From NCBI GenBank assembly GCA_902781895.1, contig CACZLA010000005.1, positions 1 to 64,000 of the forward strand: a stretch of DNA of 64,000 bases, given 5' to 3'. Shown one piece after another: positions 49,223 to 58,923 of the stretch. A program made the translations under genes and the position numbers. Position 1 is the stretch's first letter. The number at the start of each line of letters is the position of its first letter. The notes under the pieces were generated by a model. It saw only the letters and a list, made by a program, of their open reading frames with translations, did no database searches and was not told the DNA's origin. Source of the stretch: an uncultured Lachnospiraceae bacterium (lineage in GTDB: Bacteria > Bacillota > Clostridia > Lachnospirales > Lachnospiraceae).

Positions 49223-51595
49223 ATGGAACAGGAAATAAAAGGACTTACAAGTGAAGAGGTAGCTCGCCTGACAGAGGAGGGGAAGGCAAATGTTCTTCCC
49301 AACAGTAGTTCTCAAAGCGTTGGCTCTATATTCTTCAATAATGTTTTCACATATTTCAACTTTATATTCTTTGGTCTTGCATTTCTCGTAATCATGGTCG
49401 GGGCGTATCGAAACCTGACATTTATGGTTGCGGTTATTCTTAATATGATCATTGGTATCATTCAGCAGCTTCGTGCGAAAACCGTGCTCGATAAGCTGGC
49501 TCTTCTTGATGTGACAAAATATACTGCGATCAGGGATGGGGCTGAACAAACAACTGATATGGAAAAGCTGGTCCTTGGAGATTATATAAAGCTTACTGCC
49601 GGCCAGCAGATTCCGGCGGATTCTGTGGTGGTAGATGGAAAGGTGTCCGTAAATGAATCACTTCTGACAGGTGAGGCTGATGAGATTGAGAAGGAAAATG
49701 GAGCCGAACTGATGTCAGGAAGTGTTGTGATGTCAGGTGAATGCATTGCCAAAATAGAAAAGGTCGGAATAGATTCCTACGCTGCAAGTCTTACGGCAAA
49801 AGCTAAGGAAGTAAAGCAGAAGAAATCAGAGATGATAAAGGATATCGAACTTATAGTCCTGATTGCAGGTATAGCCATAATACCTGTAGGACTTCTTATG
49901 GTTTTCAGTTCTGTTTTTATAAATGGAGAAAGCCTGCATGACGGAGTCGTGTCAATGGTAGGTGCTGTTGTGGGAATGATTCCCGAAGGACTGTATCTTC
50001 TTCTGACTATCGCGCTTACGATGAGTGCGGCGCGTCTGGCGGTAAAGAAGGTTCTGCTTCATGATATGAAGAGTATAGAAACTCTGGCAGCAGTTGATGT
50101 GCTTTGCGTTGATAAAACAGGAACCATAACAAATGAGTCTATGTCGGTAACGGACATTTATTCTCCGAAGCAGGGTGAGGGCTCGAAATCTGATACTCCG
50201 AATCAGGCTGACGATTCTAAGCTTGATGCGTCTAAAAATCTGCTGGCTAAATATATCTATACAATCCCTGATTCCAATATAACCATGAATGCTCTTCGTG
50301 AGCATATTTCCGAGGAGTCTGCGGGAGGAAAACTGAATGCATCAGAAGTCATGGCTTTCAGCTCAAAGACTAAATATTCGGAAATAGTAACGGATGAGAG
50401 CTGTCTGAGATTCGGTGCACCTGAGTTTCTTCTTACACAGGATCAGCAGGAGGAAAATAGGGAGCTTATTGAGGCTCATACAGGAAAAGGCGAAAGAGTT
50501 CTTGCATTTGTCAGTGCACCTCTTGATGACAGAGACAATTTTAAGCCTCTTCTGTTTGTAAGTATGGCAAATGAGATCCGTGAAACCGCACCTGAAACAT
50601 TTAAATACTTTGCAGAACAGGGAGTTAAGATAAAGGTTATCTCCGGTGATAATCCAATGACTGTTTCAAGAGTGGCAATGGCTGCAAATATTGAGGATGC
50701 GGACAGCTATGTTGATGCGTCTACACTGACAACTGAGGAAGACTATCTGGAGGCAGTAAAGAAATATACTGTTTTCGGACGTGTTAAACCTGAACAGAAG
50801 AAGGAACTGATAGAGGCTATAAAGAAAAACGGACAGAAGGTTGCAATGACCGGAGACGGCGTAAATGATATCCTTGCCATGAAGGAAGCTGACTGCTCTA
50901 TAGCTATGGGAAGCGGAAGTGATGCGGCAAGGCAGGCTGCACAGGTTGTTCTTATGGATTCGGATTTTTCACGTATGATGAATATAGTTTCTGAGGGAAG
51001 AAGGATCGTAAACAACATGACCAGATCCGGAATCCTGTTCCTGTATAAGAATATATTTTCATTCGTACTGGCTGTATTTACAATCATTTTTTCATTACAT
51101 TTTCCTCTTAAACCGACGCAGATATCTCTTATTTCCATGTTCAATATCGGTTTGCCGGGATTTCTTCTGGCTATGGAAAATAATACAAAAAGACAAAGGG
51201 GAAGGTTGCTTTACAGAACTATGATAGGAGCTTTTCCAACGGCACTGTACTCCTTCGTTGCAGTGTTCTCTCTTGTAATGATGGCAGATTTTCTGGATCT
51301 GTCAAATGACGAACTGGGAGTTGCGGGAACCTTTATTCTTTCGGGTATAGGATTTGTGCTTCTTTGGAAAAATCTGAAACCGTTAAACAGGTACAGAATA
51401 TTTGTATTCTCTCTTTGTGTGGTTGGAATGATAGTTACGATTCTGACCTTCTGGAACATCTTCATACTTGCTACTGTAACATTCAGAGGTGGTATGATAG
51501 GAGTTGGATACACAATTGTCTGTTCAGGTGCCTGGTGGCTGATCCAGCAGTGCATTGGGAGTAAGGAAGAGGCTGTTCGGAGTCAAATGGAATGA
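49223..51595 (+). CDS. Cation-transporting P-type ATPase (CtpE-like)
   Basis: The protein has 790 residues. The start GLTSEEVARLTEEGKANVLP and NVFTYFNFIFFGLAFLV match the CtpE branch of P2-type ATPases. Motifs are SLLTGEADEI (actuator), CVDKTGTITNES with the phosphorylated Asp near residue 297, and MTGDGVNDILAMKEADCSIAMG (hinge). About ten membrane helices are seen: two pairs before the catalytic loops and six after. CtpE of mycobacteria moves Ca2+; the ion here is not known. AAAAGGAAAA lies before ATG 49223. The gene is convergent with holA, with only 21 bases between. Confidence 0.92.
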   Translation: MEQEIKGLTSEEVARLTEEGKANVLPNSSSQSVGSIFFNNVFTYFNFIFFGLAFLVIMVGAYRNLTFMVAVILNMIIGIIQQLRAKTVLDKLALLDVTKYTAIRDGAEQTTDMEKLVLGDYIKLTAGQQIPADSVVVDGKVSVNESLLTGEADEIEKENGAELMSGSVVMSGECIAKIEKVGIDSYAASLTAKAKEVKQKKSEMIKDIELIVLIAGIAIIPVGLLMVFSSVFINGESLHDGVVSMVGAVVGMIPEGLYLLLTIALTMSAARLAVKKVLLHDMKSIETLAAVDVLCVDKTGTITNESMSVTDIYSPKQGEGSKSDTPNQADDSKLDASKNLLAKYIYTIPDSNITMNALREHISEESAGGKLNASEVMAFSSKTKYSEIVTDESCLRFGAPEFLLTQDQQEENRELIEAHTGKGERVLAFVSAPLDDRDNFKPLLFVSMANEIRETAPETFKYFAEQGVKIKVISGDNPMTVSRVAMAANIEDADSYVDASTLTTEEDYLEAVKKYTVFGRVKPEQKKELIEAIKKNGQKVAMTGDGVNDILAMKEADCSIAMGSGSDAARQAAQVVLMDSDFSRMMNIVSEGRRIVNNMTRSGILFLYKNIFSFVLAVFTIIFSLHFPLKPTQISLISMFNIGLPGFLLAMENNTKRQRGRLLYRTMIGAFPTALYSFVAVFSLVMMADFLDLSNDELGVAGTFILSGIGFVLLWKNLKPLNRYRIFVFSLCVVGMIVTILTFWNIFILATVTFRGGMIGVGYTIVCSGAWWLIQQCIGSKEEAVRSQME

Positions 51596-51616
51596 TAGAA
51601 CAGCAGAACTACAGTA

Positions 51617-52657
51617 TCATCTTTTAAGAAGTGTAACTATAAGTTTTTCGGATGCGTTGTAGTCCAGCAGTCTTCCTGAGGTTATGGCTAGACGCATGTC
51701 ATAACACAGGTCGATAGCACTCAGTATTTCTTTCTGAGAATAGTTTTTTGCAGTATTGATGATATCCCGCGTAAAGCTCGGACTGAGCTTGATCTTTGAT
51801 GCGATAGTACCTACATTTGCTCCTTCATTAAGAAGCTGCTTAACCTGACTCAGCTGATTATATTTCCATGTGATAAGGGATATGATGGTCATGGGCTGAG
51901 TTTTGATGGAGCAAAGGTCATTATAGATCTGAAGAGCCTGAGCGCTCTTTTTCTGGGAAATGTATTTGCACATATCAAATATCTTATCTTCGACGGAGTT
52001 GGAGCAGAGCATGTCCACATCTTCGTCGAGGATAGTACCTTTTTCGAGACAGTAATCATGAAGCTTTGTGGCTTCATTTTTTAATAGATACATATTTCGT
52101 TCTTCGCCGTAGGCGTCAAGAAATCTGTCAGGGACGGTTGCTCTGACCTTCATGTCACCTTCGGAAAGGATACCTATTATCCATTTGTTCAGTGTCTGCA
52201 TATCAGGAGTGTTGAATTCCAGACAGGAAGCGAGTTCGTTTTTGTTTGTATGAAGATATGCTTTCTTGTTCTTTGTAACACTTTTCTCGCAGAAAATGAT
52301 AACATTTGTGTCCGGTACCTGAGGAAGTGAGCTTAGATAATCCGAGTCTGACAGATCAAAGAAACCGCTGTCCTCTACAAGGACAACTCTGTGCTCCGAA
52401 AGAAATGGCATCGTCAGTGCATCGTTCATCACCGCATTTATATCAAAGGAATCCTTGTTATAGGTGGTGAAGTTCATGGTGTCATCAGGAGATATAAGTG
52501 CTTCGAGGAGAGCATGCTTGTACTGATTGACAAGATAAGGTTCATCACCAAAAAGAAGGTACAGTCTTGAGAATTGCCCTTCTTTTATGTGGCTTTTAAC
52601 AGTAGCCATGGATCTGTTTGTTGGATTTTCATTTGTTTTTTTCTTTGAGTTAGCCAT
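51617..52657 (-). CDS. holA: DNA polymerase III delta subunit
   Basis: The protein has 346 residues. It is the clamp-loader subunit that opens the sliding clamp. Visible family features are LYLLFGDEPYLVNQYKHALL near residue 31, MPFLSEHRVVLVEDSGFF, TNVIIFCEKSVTKNKKAYL, EGDMKV, LKNEATKLHDYC, and the C-terminal collar (ISLITWKYNQLSQVKQLL, ILSAIDLCYDMRLAITSGRL). It is divergent from rpsT, a common order in Firmicutes. A basic, Asn/Lys-rich leader of about 20 residues precedes the conserved part. Confidence 0.93.
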   Translation of the reverse strand: MANSKKKTNENPTNRSMATVKSHIKEGQFSRLYLLFGDEPYLVNQYKHALLEALISPDDTMNFTTYNKDSFDINAVMNDALTMPFLSEHRVVLVEDSGFFDLSDSDYLSSLPQVPDTNVIIFCEKSVTKNKKAYLHTNKNELASCLEFNTPDMQTLNKWIIGILSEGDMKVRATVPDRFLDAYGEERNMYLLKNEATKLHDYCLEKGTILDEDVDMLCSNSVEDKIFDMCKYISQKKSAQALQIYNDLCSIKTQPMTIISLITWKYNQLSQVKQLLNEGANVGTIASKIKLSPSFTRDIINTAKNYSQKEILSAIDLCYDMRLAITSGRLLDYNASEKLIVTLLKR

Positions 52658-52690
52658 AGTAAGAGTATAAACTCTGAACAGAAAGCGTGC

Positions 52691-52738
52691 AAGGATTTTG
52701 CTATAGCCAACTAAAAGGATTTTACTAAAGCCAACATG
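52691..52738 (+). repeat. Two-copy 24-bp tandem repeat between holA and rpsT
   Basis: aaggattttgctatagcc and aaggattttactaaagcc begin units at 52691 and 52715, followed by similar tails. It lies in the 290-base divergent gap, upstream of the rpsT promoter. Confidence 0.6.
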
Positions 52739-52776
52739 TTTTGTTGATCAGAACTACAAATTTTGTTAAAAATACC

Positions 52777-52805
52777 TTGACGGAGTAAGGATACTTTGGT
52801 ATTAT
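52777..52805 (+). promoter_or_regulatory. Promoter of rpsT with a long leader
   Basis: TTGACG (52777-52782), 17-base spacer, TATTAT (52800-52805). The predicted message has a leader of about 135 bases containing a hairpin around 52880-52906 (AGCTG...CAGCT). A strong CCGGAGGT at 52931-52938 serves ATG 52948. Confidence 0.8.
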
Positions 52806-52947
52806 GACTTTTGCTGTGGTTTAGTAGTTTTATATGCCCGGTGTAGTTAACCCATACATCGAACGTGTCTTGGCTAAGTAGAGCTGCTTAGAAAAAGCAC
52901 AGCTGATACTTTATAGAAAAGATAATAGTCCGGAGGTAAATAAAGAC

Positions 52948-53211
52948 ATGGCAAACATTAAGTCTGCAAAGAAGAGAATTCTTGTAAACAAGAAAAAGGA
53001 AATGAGAAATAAGTCTGTAAAGAGCAGAGTTAAGACAATCGTAAAGAAGGTTGAGGCTTCTATAGCAGCAGGCGATAAGGCTGCAGCAGAGGAGAACCTT
53101 AAGGTAGCTATTTCTGAAATCAGCAAGGCTGCAAAGAAGGGTGTCTTCCACAAGAATACAGCTGCAAGAAAGATCTCACGTCTTACAGTTGCTGTAAACA
53201 AGATGGCGTAA
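52948..53211 (+). CDS. rpsT: 30S ribosomal protein S20
   Basis: The protein has 87 residues, the normal size. It is basic and starts MANIKSAKKRILVNKKKEMRN (shown here only as the classic NIKSAKKR start), with the later SAKKGVFHKN-like element as AAKKGVFHKNTAARKISRL. It binds 16S rRNA in the small subunit. The codon use is stronger and more uniform than in the neighbours, as expected for a highly expressed gene. It has its own promoter and terminator. Confidence 0.97.
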   Translation: MANIKSAKKRILVNKKKEMRNKSVKSRVKTIVKKVEASIAAGDKAAAEENLKVAISEISKAAKKGVFHKNTAARKISRLTVAVNKMA

Positions 53212-53251
53212 ATATCGCTAAAACTCTTTGTAATTAGAATAGATATAAAAC

Positions 53252-53295
53252 ACCTGTTGTCTGTGCATTTATGTGTGCGGATAACAGGTTTTTTT
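53252..53295 (+). terminator. Terminator after rpsT
   Basis: ACCTGTT pairs with AACAGGT and is followed by seven T. The loop of 24 bases can fold further (TGTGC with GTGTG-like pairs). Confidence 0.8.
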
Positions 53296-53447
53296 GTTGC
53301 TTTTGTAACGGCATTTTTGTGCAAAAAATAATATACTTCTCTGCCTTATCATAGGATTAACAAAAGCGAAATCATATTGGGGGAAAGATGTTTCGGAAGG
53401 TATCCCGCATAGAGGTGTGGGGTGAAGATGATAAGGAGGAGAAAAGT

Positions 53448-54182
53448 ATGTTTAGTGATTATGAAATGATGGGAAATCAGAAGTATCTCAGGATAATTGC
53501 AAGTGATAATGAACATAGAAATCAGTCGGACAGCGATATGATAAGTAATAAAGAAATGCAGGGTTTCTTAAGACTGAACTTTACTTCTTCAAATGGAGTC
53601 GATGTATATAAATACGATGTAACGGATTATGACAGACTGGATGAATGCCTGAGAGATTTCTACAGTATAGAAGAGATGGCAGAGGTGATCATAAAGATGA
53701 TCAAGGCTGTTCAGAAGCTTGAAGGAAGTGGCCTCAGCAAGGATCGCATTATCATGTCAAAGTACAGTGTATATGTGAGAAAGGCAGATATGGATGTGAG
53801 ATTTATATATCTTCCGGTGGAGAATATATTTGGGGATGCAGATTATCTGTTCAGAATGATGATGATAGATATACTGGAGAATAATCCATTTAGCGATGCC
53901 CGTCTTGATAAACTTATCTGTTATCTGAAGCAGAGCAGGGTTGTAGATTACTCAGTGATCGTAAAGATGCTGGAAGCTGTTATGAATACAGGCAGCGCAT
54001 ATGTTGATATTTCGGTGATCACATCTGATGAAACAGTTGTTGAGATAGTACAAAAGAAGGAAAGAAGATTCAGACTGTTTAAGGTTGGAAGAAAGGTAAA
54101 ATCTCAAAGAAGAACAAGATCAGATAAAAAGATCACAGGAACAAGGATCGGCGATATGGGTTTTATAAAAATCCCGGCTTGA
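53448..54182 (+). CDS. DUF6382-like protein without FHA domain
   Basis: The protein has 244 residues from ATG 53448, where AAGGAGGA at 53433-53440 fixes the start; the frame opens earlier at 53388. The central part (LRLNFTSSNGVDVYKYDVTDYDRL, then EEMAEVIIKMIKAVQKLE, then VYVRKADMDVRFIYLPVEN) follows the DUF6382 pattern, a domain usually joined to a C-terminal FHA phosphothreonine-binding domain in Clostridia. Here no FHA domain follows, only a basic tail (KVGRKVKSQRRTRSDKK). A Ser/Thr kinase gene lies next to it, which supports a role in the same phospho-signalling. Confidence 0.7.
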   Translation: MFSDYEMMGNQKYLRIIASDNEHRNQSDSDMISNKEMQGFLRLNFTSSNGVDVYKYDVTDYDRLDECLRDFYSIEEMAEVIIKMIKAVQKLEGSGLSKDRIIMSKYSVYVRKADMDVRFIYLPVENIFGDADYLFRMMMIDILENNPFSDARLDKLICYLKQSRVVDYSVIVKMLEAVMNTGSAYVDISVITSDETVVEIVQKKERRFRLFKVGRKVKSQRRTRSDKKITGTRIGDMGFIKIPA

Positions 54183-54224
54183 ATAACGGGACATCGGATT
54201 AATACTCCCGGAGGGGAATGATAT

Positions 54225-54266
54225 AAAGAGGAGGCTATCAAAACGTATGGCCTCCTCTTTATGTTT
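54225..54266 (+). terminator. Hairpin between the DUF6382 and kinase genes
   Basis: AAAGAGGAGGC pairs perfectly with GCCTCCTCTTT around a 14-base loop. The tail (ATGTTTGTG) is only moderately T-rich, so termination may be partial. Confidence 0.65.
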
Positions 54267-54363
54267 GTGATAGAATAATCATGCGGAGTTATGCGGTTTT
54301 CGGGAACTGAGTAAGCACCGTAAACAGTAAAAAATGATTCACTGCTTCCGGAGAATATGGAGT

Positions 54364-56454
54364 ATGGCAAGAGATGATGAGTCCAATCGAATAAGGAAAG
54401 TCAGCAAGCAGTATTATTCTGATAAAAATAATGTCACCACGAAATGGCTGAGACAGTATGGCCGTATCAGCAAGACCGGTAACTATCAGATAAATAAGAG
54501 CTGCGTTATTGAGATATTTAATATGCTGGATATAGTGCTGGACAACAAATACAACGAGTATGTATCGAAGGCTCTTTTCCTTGGCGATGAAACTGAAAAT
54601 GGAATCACAACTTTATACTTTGAATATGAGGGTCGGGGAATCCACTTCTGGGATCCGGGAGACCGTTTTAAACCGAGGCTTCATGCCCTCAGAATGTTCG
54701 GACTTGAAGTTCCCATGGAGATTGATTATCTGAATAAAAAGGTCAGAAATCTTACGGTTCACGGAAATGAGACTATAATTACCGGAGAGACTCATCAGGA
54801 CGAGGATGAAAGACCTATAGTCCTTAATTATGAGAATACGAAAAATCTCATGCTCCAGATGGCGAATATGCTTGTAATCGCAGGGGCTATGGATGAAGTA
54901 TACGCCCATCCTACATTTGACATGCTCAGAACCAAGGAAGGAAGAGAGCTGAAAGAGGGAAGCTACAGAGTGAATCTTCTGATCGGTGAGGGCGGTACAA
55001 GCTATGTATATCGTGGCACGCAGATAAGCCTGAACCGCCGGGTTGCGATAAAGGAGATGAAGCCCGACAAATGTAATCAGGAGATTTTTGAACGTGAGCG
55101 TAACAACCTGCAGCGGATAAGGCATCACAATATTCCTCAGATACTTGATGTATTTTTTGAAAACGGAACCTATTATCTGGTAATGGAATATATCGAGGGC
55201 AGGACGCTGGATCAGTACTGTGAGAAAAGGATTCTCAGCTGCGCGGAGAAATACAGGCTGTCTATTAAGATATGCGAGCTGCTGGGATTTCTTCATAATA
55301 ACGGCAACGGCATGATCTATTCCGACCTGAAGGCACAGAATCTCATGGTCGATAATCTGGGAAATGTATTCTTTCTGGACTTCGGAATAGCAAGAGGAAT
55401 AGACGAAAAAATCTCTCTGGGATATTCGGATGACTATGCGGCTCCTGAAGTTATAGAGACGGGAAGGTCCGACTACAGATCTGATATCTATTCTCTGGGA
55501 CGTCTGCTTGAATTTATATTTTATAAAACCCCGACTTCCGATGAGATAACAGGAAATGTAAATAACGTTATTGAGAAGTGCATGCGATATAATCCCAATG
55601 ACAGATATGAGTCTGTCAATTATGCACTGGATGACCTGAGGGGACGGACCAGTTACTATAGTCAGCTTCCGGCACAGGGTACAGTGGGTACGACAGAACA
55701 GATTATTGCTATGCAGAGTCCTTCCGGTATACAGGGAAATCTGATCATTCAAAGAATACCAAATACGCAGGGGATACCTGATCAGAATGCTATGGTGCCG
55801 GTTGCTAACGTAAATGATTTTACAGGAACTTTGTCAGATCGTCAGACTGTATATGAGAAGACAAATGAGATAAATGGCGGAAAGAAAAAGAACAAAAAAC
55901 TCAGAATTGCCATAGCTTCTGTCATTACAATAACCGTGGCCATGATAGGTGTGGTTATATGGATGTCCATGGGAAAAAAATCAAATGTCGATACTTCGGG
56001 TGCAGTAAGTAATCATGGCAGTACGGGGGGCAGGGAGTCAGATGATTCTGATAAAGATATAAAAGAACCATATAACAGCGATGAATATACCGAAGAAAAA
56101 GAAGTGACCAGTCAGTGTACATGCTTTTACGGGAAGGTTGATGTATCGATTCAAAGCTACTCCGTTGAAAACTCCACAGTTGTTCTCAGGATAGATAACA
56201 GAACAGCAGGAGAGATAAGGATGTTTAAAACTCCTGTTCTGATAACTGAAAAAGAAGAGCTTGAGCTGGATTCCCTGGATAATATCTCAGTCATAGGATG
56301 CAAGATAGGAGCTGACAGCTACAGAGAGATAACCCTCAAGGTACCGGAACAGTTTATGAAGACCGGCGGTGAGATAAAAGGGGCGCTTTCAACTGATGAC
56401 GATACGGTCGATGATGCTGAGAAGGTATATCTGGTTGCGCTTAAGATGGAGTAA
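54364..56454 (+). CDS. Ser/Thr protein kinase with N-terminal HEPN-like region and exported tail
   Basis: The protein has 696 residues from ATG 54364 (GGAG about ten bases upstream). Residues 1-200 are a helical domain; near its middle VRNLTVHGNE gives Arg128 and His133, the Rx4H spacing of HEPN domains. The kinase domain (about 205-455) has IGEGGTSYVYRG, VAIKEM (Lys near 230), YSDLKAQNLMV (catalytic loop with YSD in place of HRD), FLDFGIARG and YAAPEVIE. A Pro/Gln-rich linker leads to one membrane helix (about 513-536). The outer C-terminal domain of about 130 residues is beta-rich (VDVSIQSYSVENSTVVLRID). Confidence 0.87.
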   Translation: MARDDESNRIRKVSKQYYSDKNNVTTKWLRQYGRISKTGNYQINKSCVIEIFNMLDIVLDNKYNEYVSKALFLGDETENGITTLYFEYEGRGIHFWDPGDRFKPRLHALRMFGLEVPMEIDYLNKKVRNLTVHGNETIITGETHQDEDERPIVLNYENTKNLMLQMANMLVIAGAMDEVYAHPTFDMLRTKEGRELKEGSYRVNLLIGEGGTSYVYRGTQISLNRRVAIKEMKPDKCNQEIFERERNNLQRIRHHNIPQILDVFFENGTYYLVMEYIEGRTLDQYCEKRILSCAEKYRLSIKICELLGFLHNNGNGMIYSDLKAQNLMVDNLGNVFFLDFGIARGIDEKISLGYSDDYAAPEVIETGRSDYRSDIYSLGRLLEFIFYKTPTSDEITGNVNNVIEKCMRYNPNDRYESVNYALDDLRGRTSYYSQLPAQGTVGTTEQIIAMQSPSGIQGNLIIQRIPNTQGIPDQNAMVPVANVNDFTGTLSDRQTVYEKTNEINGGKKKNKKLRIAIASVITITVAMIGVVIWMSMGKKSNVDTSGAVSNHGSTGGRESDDSDKDIKEPYNSDEYTEEKEVTSQCTCFYGKVDVSIQSYSVENSTVVLRIDNRTAGEIRMFKTPVLITEKEELELDSLDNISVIGCKIGADSYREITLKVPEQFMKTGGEIKGALSTDDDTVDDAEKVYLVALKME

Positions 56455-56563
56455 TTCGCGGATATACTTAAATAGAGTAATTCGTTGCAGTAAATGCATA
56501 TAAATGATAAAATGGAGTGTAGGTTTTAAGTAAAACGGAAATAAAAAAACTGGAGGGTGTTAC

Positions 56564-58795
56564 ATGAAGGATAAGCTGTATAATTGGATAAACTGGATAC
56601 TGTATGATGAGCTGATCGATGGCAAGATAAATGCACCGAAGCATCTGCTTGGAAATCATGATTATGGTGATGGTCAGGTAATTACGTGCTATAAGCCACA
56701 TAGTCAGACGGTATCTATAAAAACTCCGAAGGGAAAGACTTCTCTTCCTATGGAGAAGATAAGCGAAGAAGGATTTTACGGGATATATTTCCCGAAGAAA
56801 AAATTCAAGGGAACAAACTACAGATTTGTGACAGAGTATTATGACGGAACAACTGTTGAAAGTGCTGATCCTTATGCATTTGAAGGACAGTTCACAGACT
56901 TTGATGCATATCTTTTTGCCGAGGGAAAGAACTACGACGTATATAACAAGATGGGTGCACATCCGATGGAAATAGACGGAGTTAAGGGTACATACTTTGC
57001 AGTATGGGCTCCGGATGCGAGAAGGGTTTCCGTTGTGGGTGATTTCAATATGTGGGACGGTGCACTGAACCCTATGCAGATACACAGTGCCTCCGGCGTT
57101 TATGAACTCTTTATCCCTGATGTACTTCCGGGAGCTATTTATAAATTCCAGATTTTAACCCGTTATGGTGATATCCTTTTCAAGGCCGATCCATACGGAA
57201 ATCAGGATCAGGTAAGACCTGACAATGCAAATGTGGTTGTTGATATTTCCGATATCAAATGGACTGATAAGGTCTGGATGGATAACCGCAAGAAGCAGGA
57301 CAGAGTTGCTCGTATGAAGCAGCCGATGTCTATCTATGAATGTCATATCGGTTCATGGAAAAAGAAGATAGAGGATTCGGATTTCGGATTCTATACATAC
57401 AGAGAGTATGCTGAGGAGATAGGAAAATATGTAGTAGATATGGGTTATACTCATATCGAGCTGATGGGTATCGCTGAGTATCCATTTGACGGATCCTGGG
57501 GATATCAGGTAACAAACTATTTTGCTCCTACATCCAGATACGGAACACCTGAGGATTTTGCTTATTTCGTAGATCATATGCACAGTCTGGGAATCGGTGT
57601 AATACTTGACTGGGTACCGGCCCATTTCCCGAGAGATGCACACGGACTGGGAAGATTCGACGGAATGGCTCTTTATGAAAATGCTGATCCGAGAAAGGGT
57701 GAGCATCCTGACTGGGGTACATACATTTTTGATTATGGCAGAAATGAGGTTTCAAACTTCCTTACTTCAAATGCACTTTTCTGGGTAGAGAAGTATCATA
57801 TCGACGGACTTCGTGTTGATGCCGTTGCATCCATGCTTTACCTAGACTATGGTAAGAGAGATGGTGAATGGGTTGCCAACAAGGACGGCGGAAAGGAGAA
57901 CCTTGAAGCTATCGCCCTTCTCCAGAATATCAATAAGATTATGGAGGAGAGAAATCCGGGAGCATACCTCATCGCCGAGGAGTCAACTGCATGGCCGGGA
58001 GTTACAGCTCCGGCTGACATGAACGGACTTGGATTCCTCTTCAAATGGAATATGGGATGGATGAATGACTTCCTTGAGTACATGAAGCTGGATCCTTATT
58101 TCCGTAAGTTCAATCACAACAGACTGACATTCTCTCTGTCATATGTTTATGCAGAGAATTATATACTTGTTATTTCACATGATGAGGTTGTTCATCTGAA
58201 GTGTTCGATGATCAACAAGATGCCGGGACTTGAGTTTGATAAGTTTGCAAACCTTCGTACTGCATATGGATTTATGACAGGACATCCCGGAAAGAAGCTT
58301 CTGTTCATGGGACAGGAATTTGCACAGCTCAGAGAGTGGAGCGAGGCGCGTTCTCTCGACTGGTATCTGCTGGATGATCCGAAGCATAAGGGCATTCAGG
58401 ATTATGTAAGAGATCTGAATCATCTGTATACACAGTATGATGCCCTGTATTATAACGATAATGAAGTAATGGGCTTCGAGTGGACAAAGGTTGACGATGC
58501 AGACAGCGGAATCGTTGCATTTGTAAGACGTGGAAAGACTGCAAAGGATCAGATCATGTTCATCTGCAACTTTGTTCCGGTAGAACGTAAGGATTATCGT
58601 ATCGGAGTTCCTTGCCTCACAACCTACAAGGAGATTCTTTCCTCCGATGACAAGAAGTACGGCGGTCTTGGTAGAAATATCGGACCGAAGAAGGTTATAA
58701 AAGCACAGGCAGAGCCTGCTGACAGAATGAAGAATTCTATCGTGATCGATGTTCCGCCACTTTCGGTTACCGTACTGAAGTATGACTTTAAATAA
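56564..58795 (+). CDS. glgB: 1,4-alpha-glucan branching enzyme
   Basis: The protein has 743 residues. The N-terminal carbohydrate-binding and CBM48 parts (GTYFAVWAPDARRVSVVGDFNMWDG) are followed by the GH13 barrel: YECHIGSW, LDWVPAHFPRD, GLRVDAVASMLYLDY (nucleophile Asp), LIAEESTAWPGVT (acid Glu) and VISHDEVVHLKCSMI (third Asp). A beta-sandwich end follows. The enzyme makes the alpha-1,6 branches of glycogen. No other glg gene is in the window. CTGGAGGGTG lies before ATG 56564. Confidence 0.96.
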   Translation: MKDKLYNWINWILYDELIDGKINAPKHLLGNHDYGDGQVITCYKPHSQTVSIKTPKGKTSLPMEKISEEGFYGIYFPKKKFKGTNYRFVTEYYDGTTVESADPYAFEGQFTDFDAYLFAEGKNYDVYNKMGAHPMEIDGVKGTYFAVWAPDARRVSVVGDFNMWDGALNPMQIHSASGVYELFIPDVLPGAIYKFQILTRYGDILFKADPYGNQDQVRPDNANVVVDISDIKWTDKVWMDNRKKQDRVARMKQPMSIYECHIGSWKKKIEDSDFGFYTYREYAEEIGKYVVDMGYTHIELMGIAEYPFDGSWGYQVTNYFAPTSRYGTPEDFAYFVDHMHSLGIGVILDWVPAHFPRDAHGLGRFDGMALYENADPRKGEHPDWGTYIFDYGRNEVSNFLTSNALFWVEKYHIDGLRVDAVASMLYLDYGKRDGEWVANKDGGKENLEAIALLQNINKIMEERNPGAYLIAEESTAWPGVTAPADMNGLGFLFKWNMGWMNDFLEYMKLDPYFRKFNHNRLTFSLSYVYAENYILVISHDEVVHLKCSMINKMPGLEFDKFANLRTAYGFMTGHPGKKLLFMGQEFAQLREWSEARSLDWYLLDDPKHKGIQDYVRDLNHLYTQYDALYYNDNEVMGFEWTKVDDADSGIVAFVRRGKTAKDQIMFICNFVPVERKDYRIGVPCLTTYKEILSSDDKKYGGLGRNIGPKKVIKAQAEPADRMKNSIVIDVPPLSVTVLKYDFK

Positions 58796-58835
58796 TTATG
58801 AAATAAGTATCAAAGGTCATAATAATTTGAAATAA

Positions 58836-58876
58836 AATAAGTCGATGGGGATAATCCTCATCGACTTATTATTTTG
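58836..58876. terminator. Long stem terminator after glgB
   Basis: AATAAGTCGATGGGGAT pairs along its whole length with ATCCTCATCGACTTATT, with an almost absent loop and a T-rich tail. The A/T-rich ends allow it to serve the convergent gene at 58924 as well. Confidence 0.85.
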
Positions 58877-58923
58877 TGTTGTTATTATTTTGTTATTTGT
58901 CTTTGTAAAGATATGTTACTGAC

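Noticed and set aside
54613..55752. 379-codon minus-strand frame opposite the Ser/Thr kinase
   Set aside because: Kinase motifs are unmistakable on the plus strand and the minus frame has no ribosome site or family pattern.
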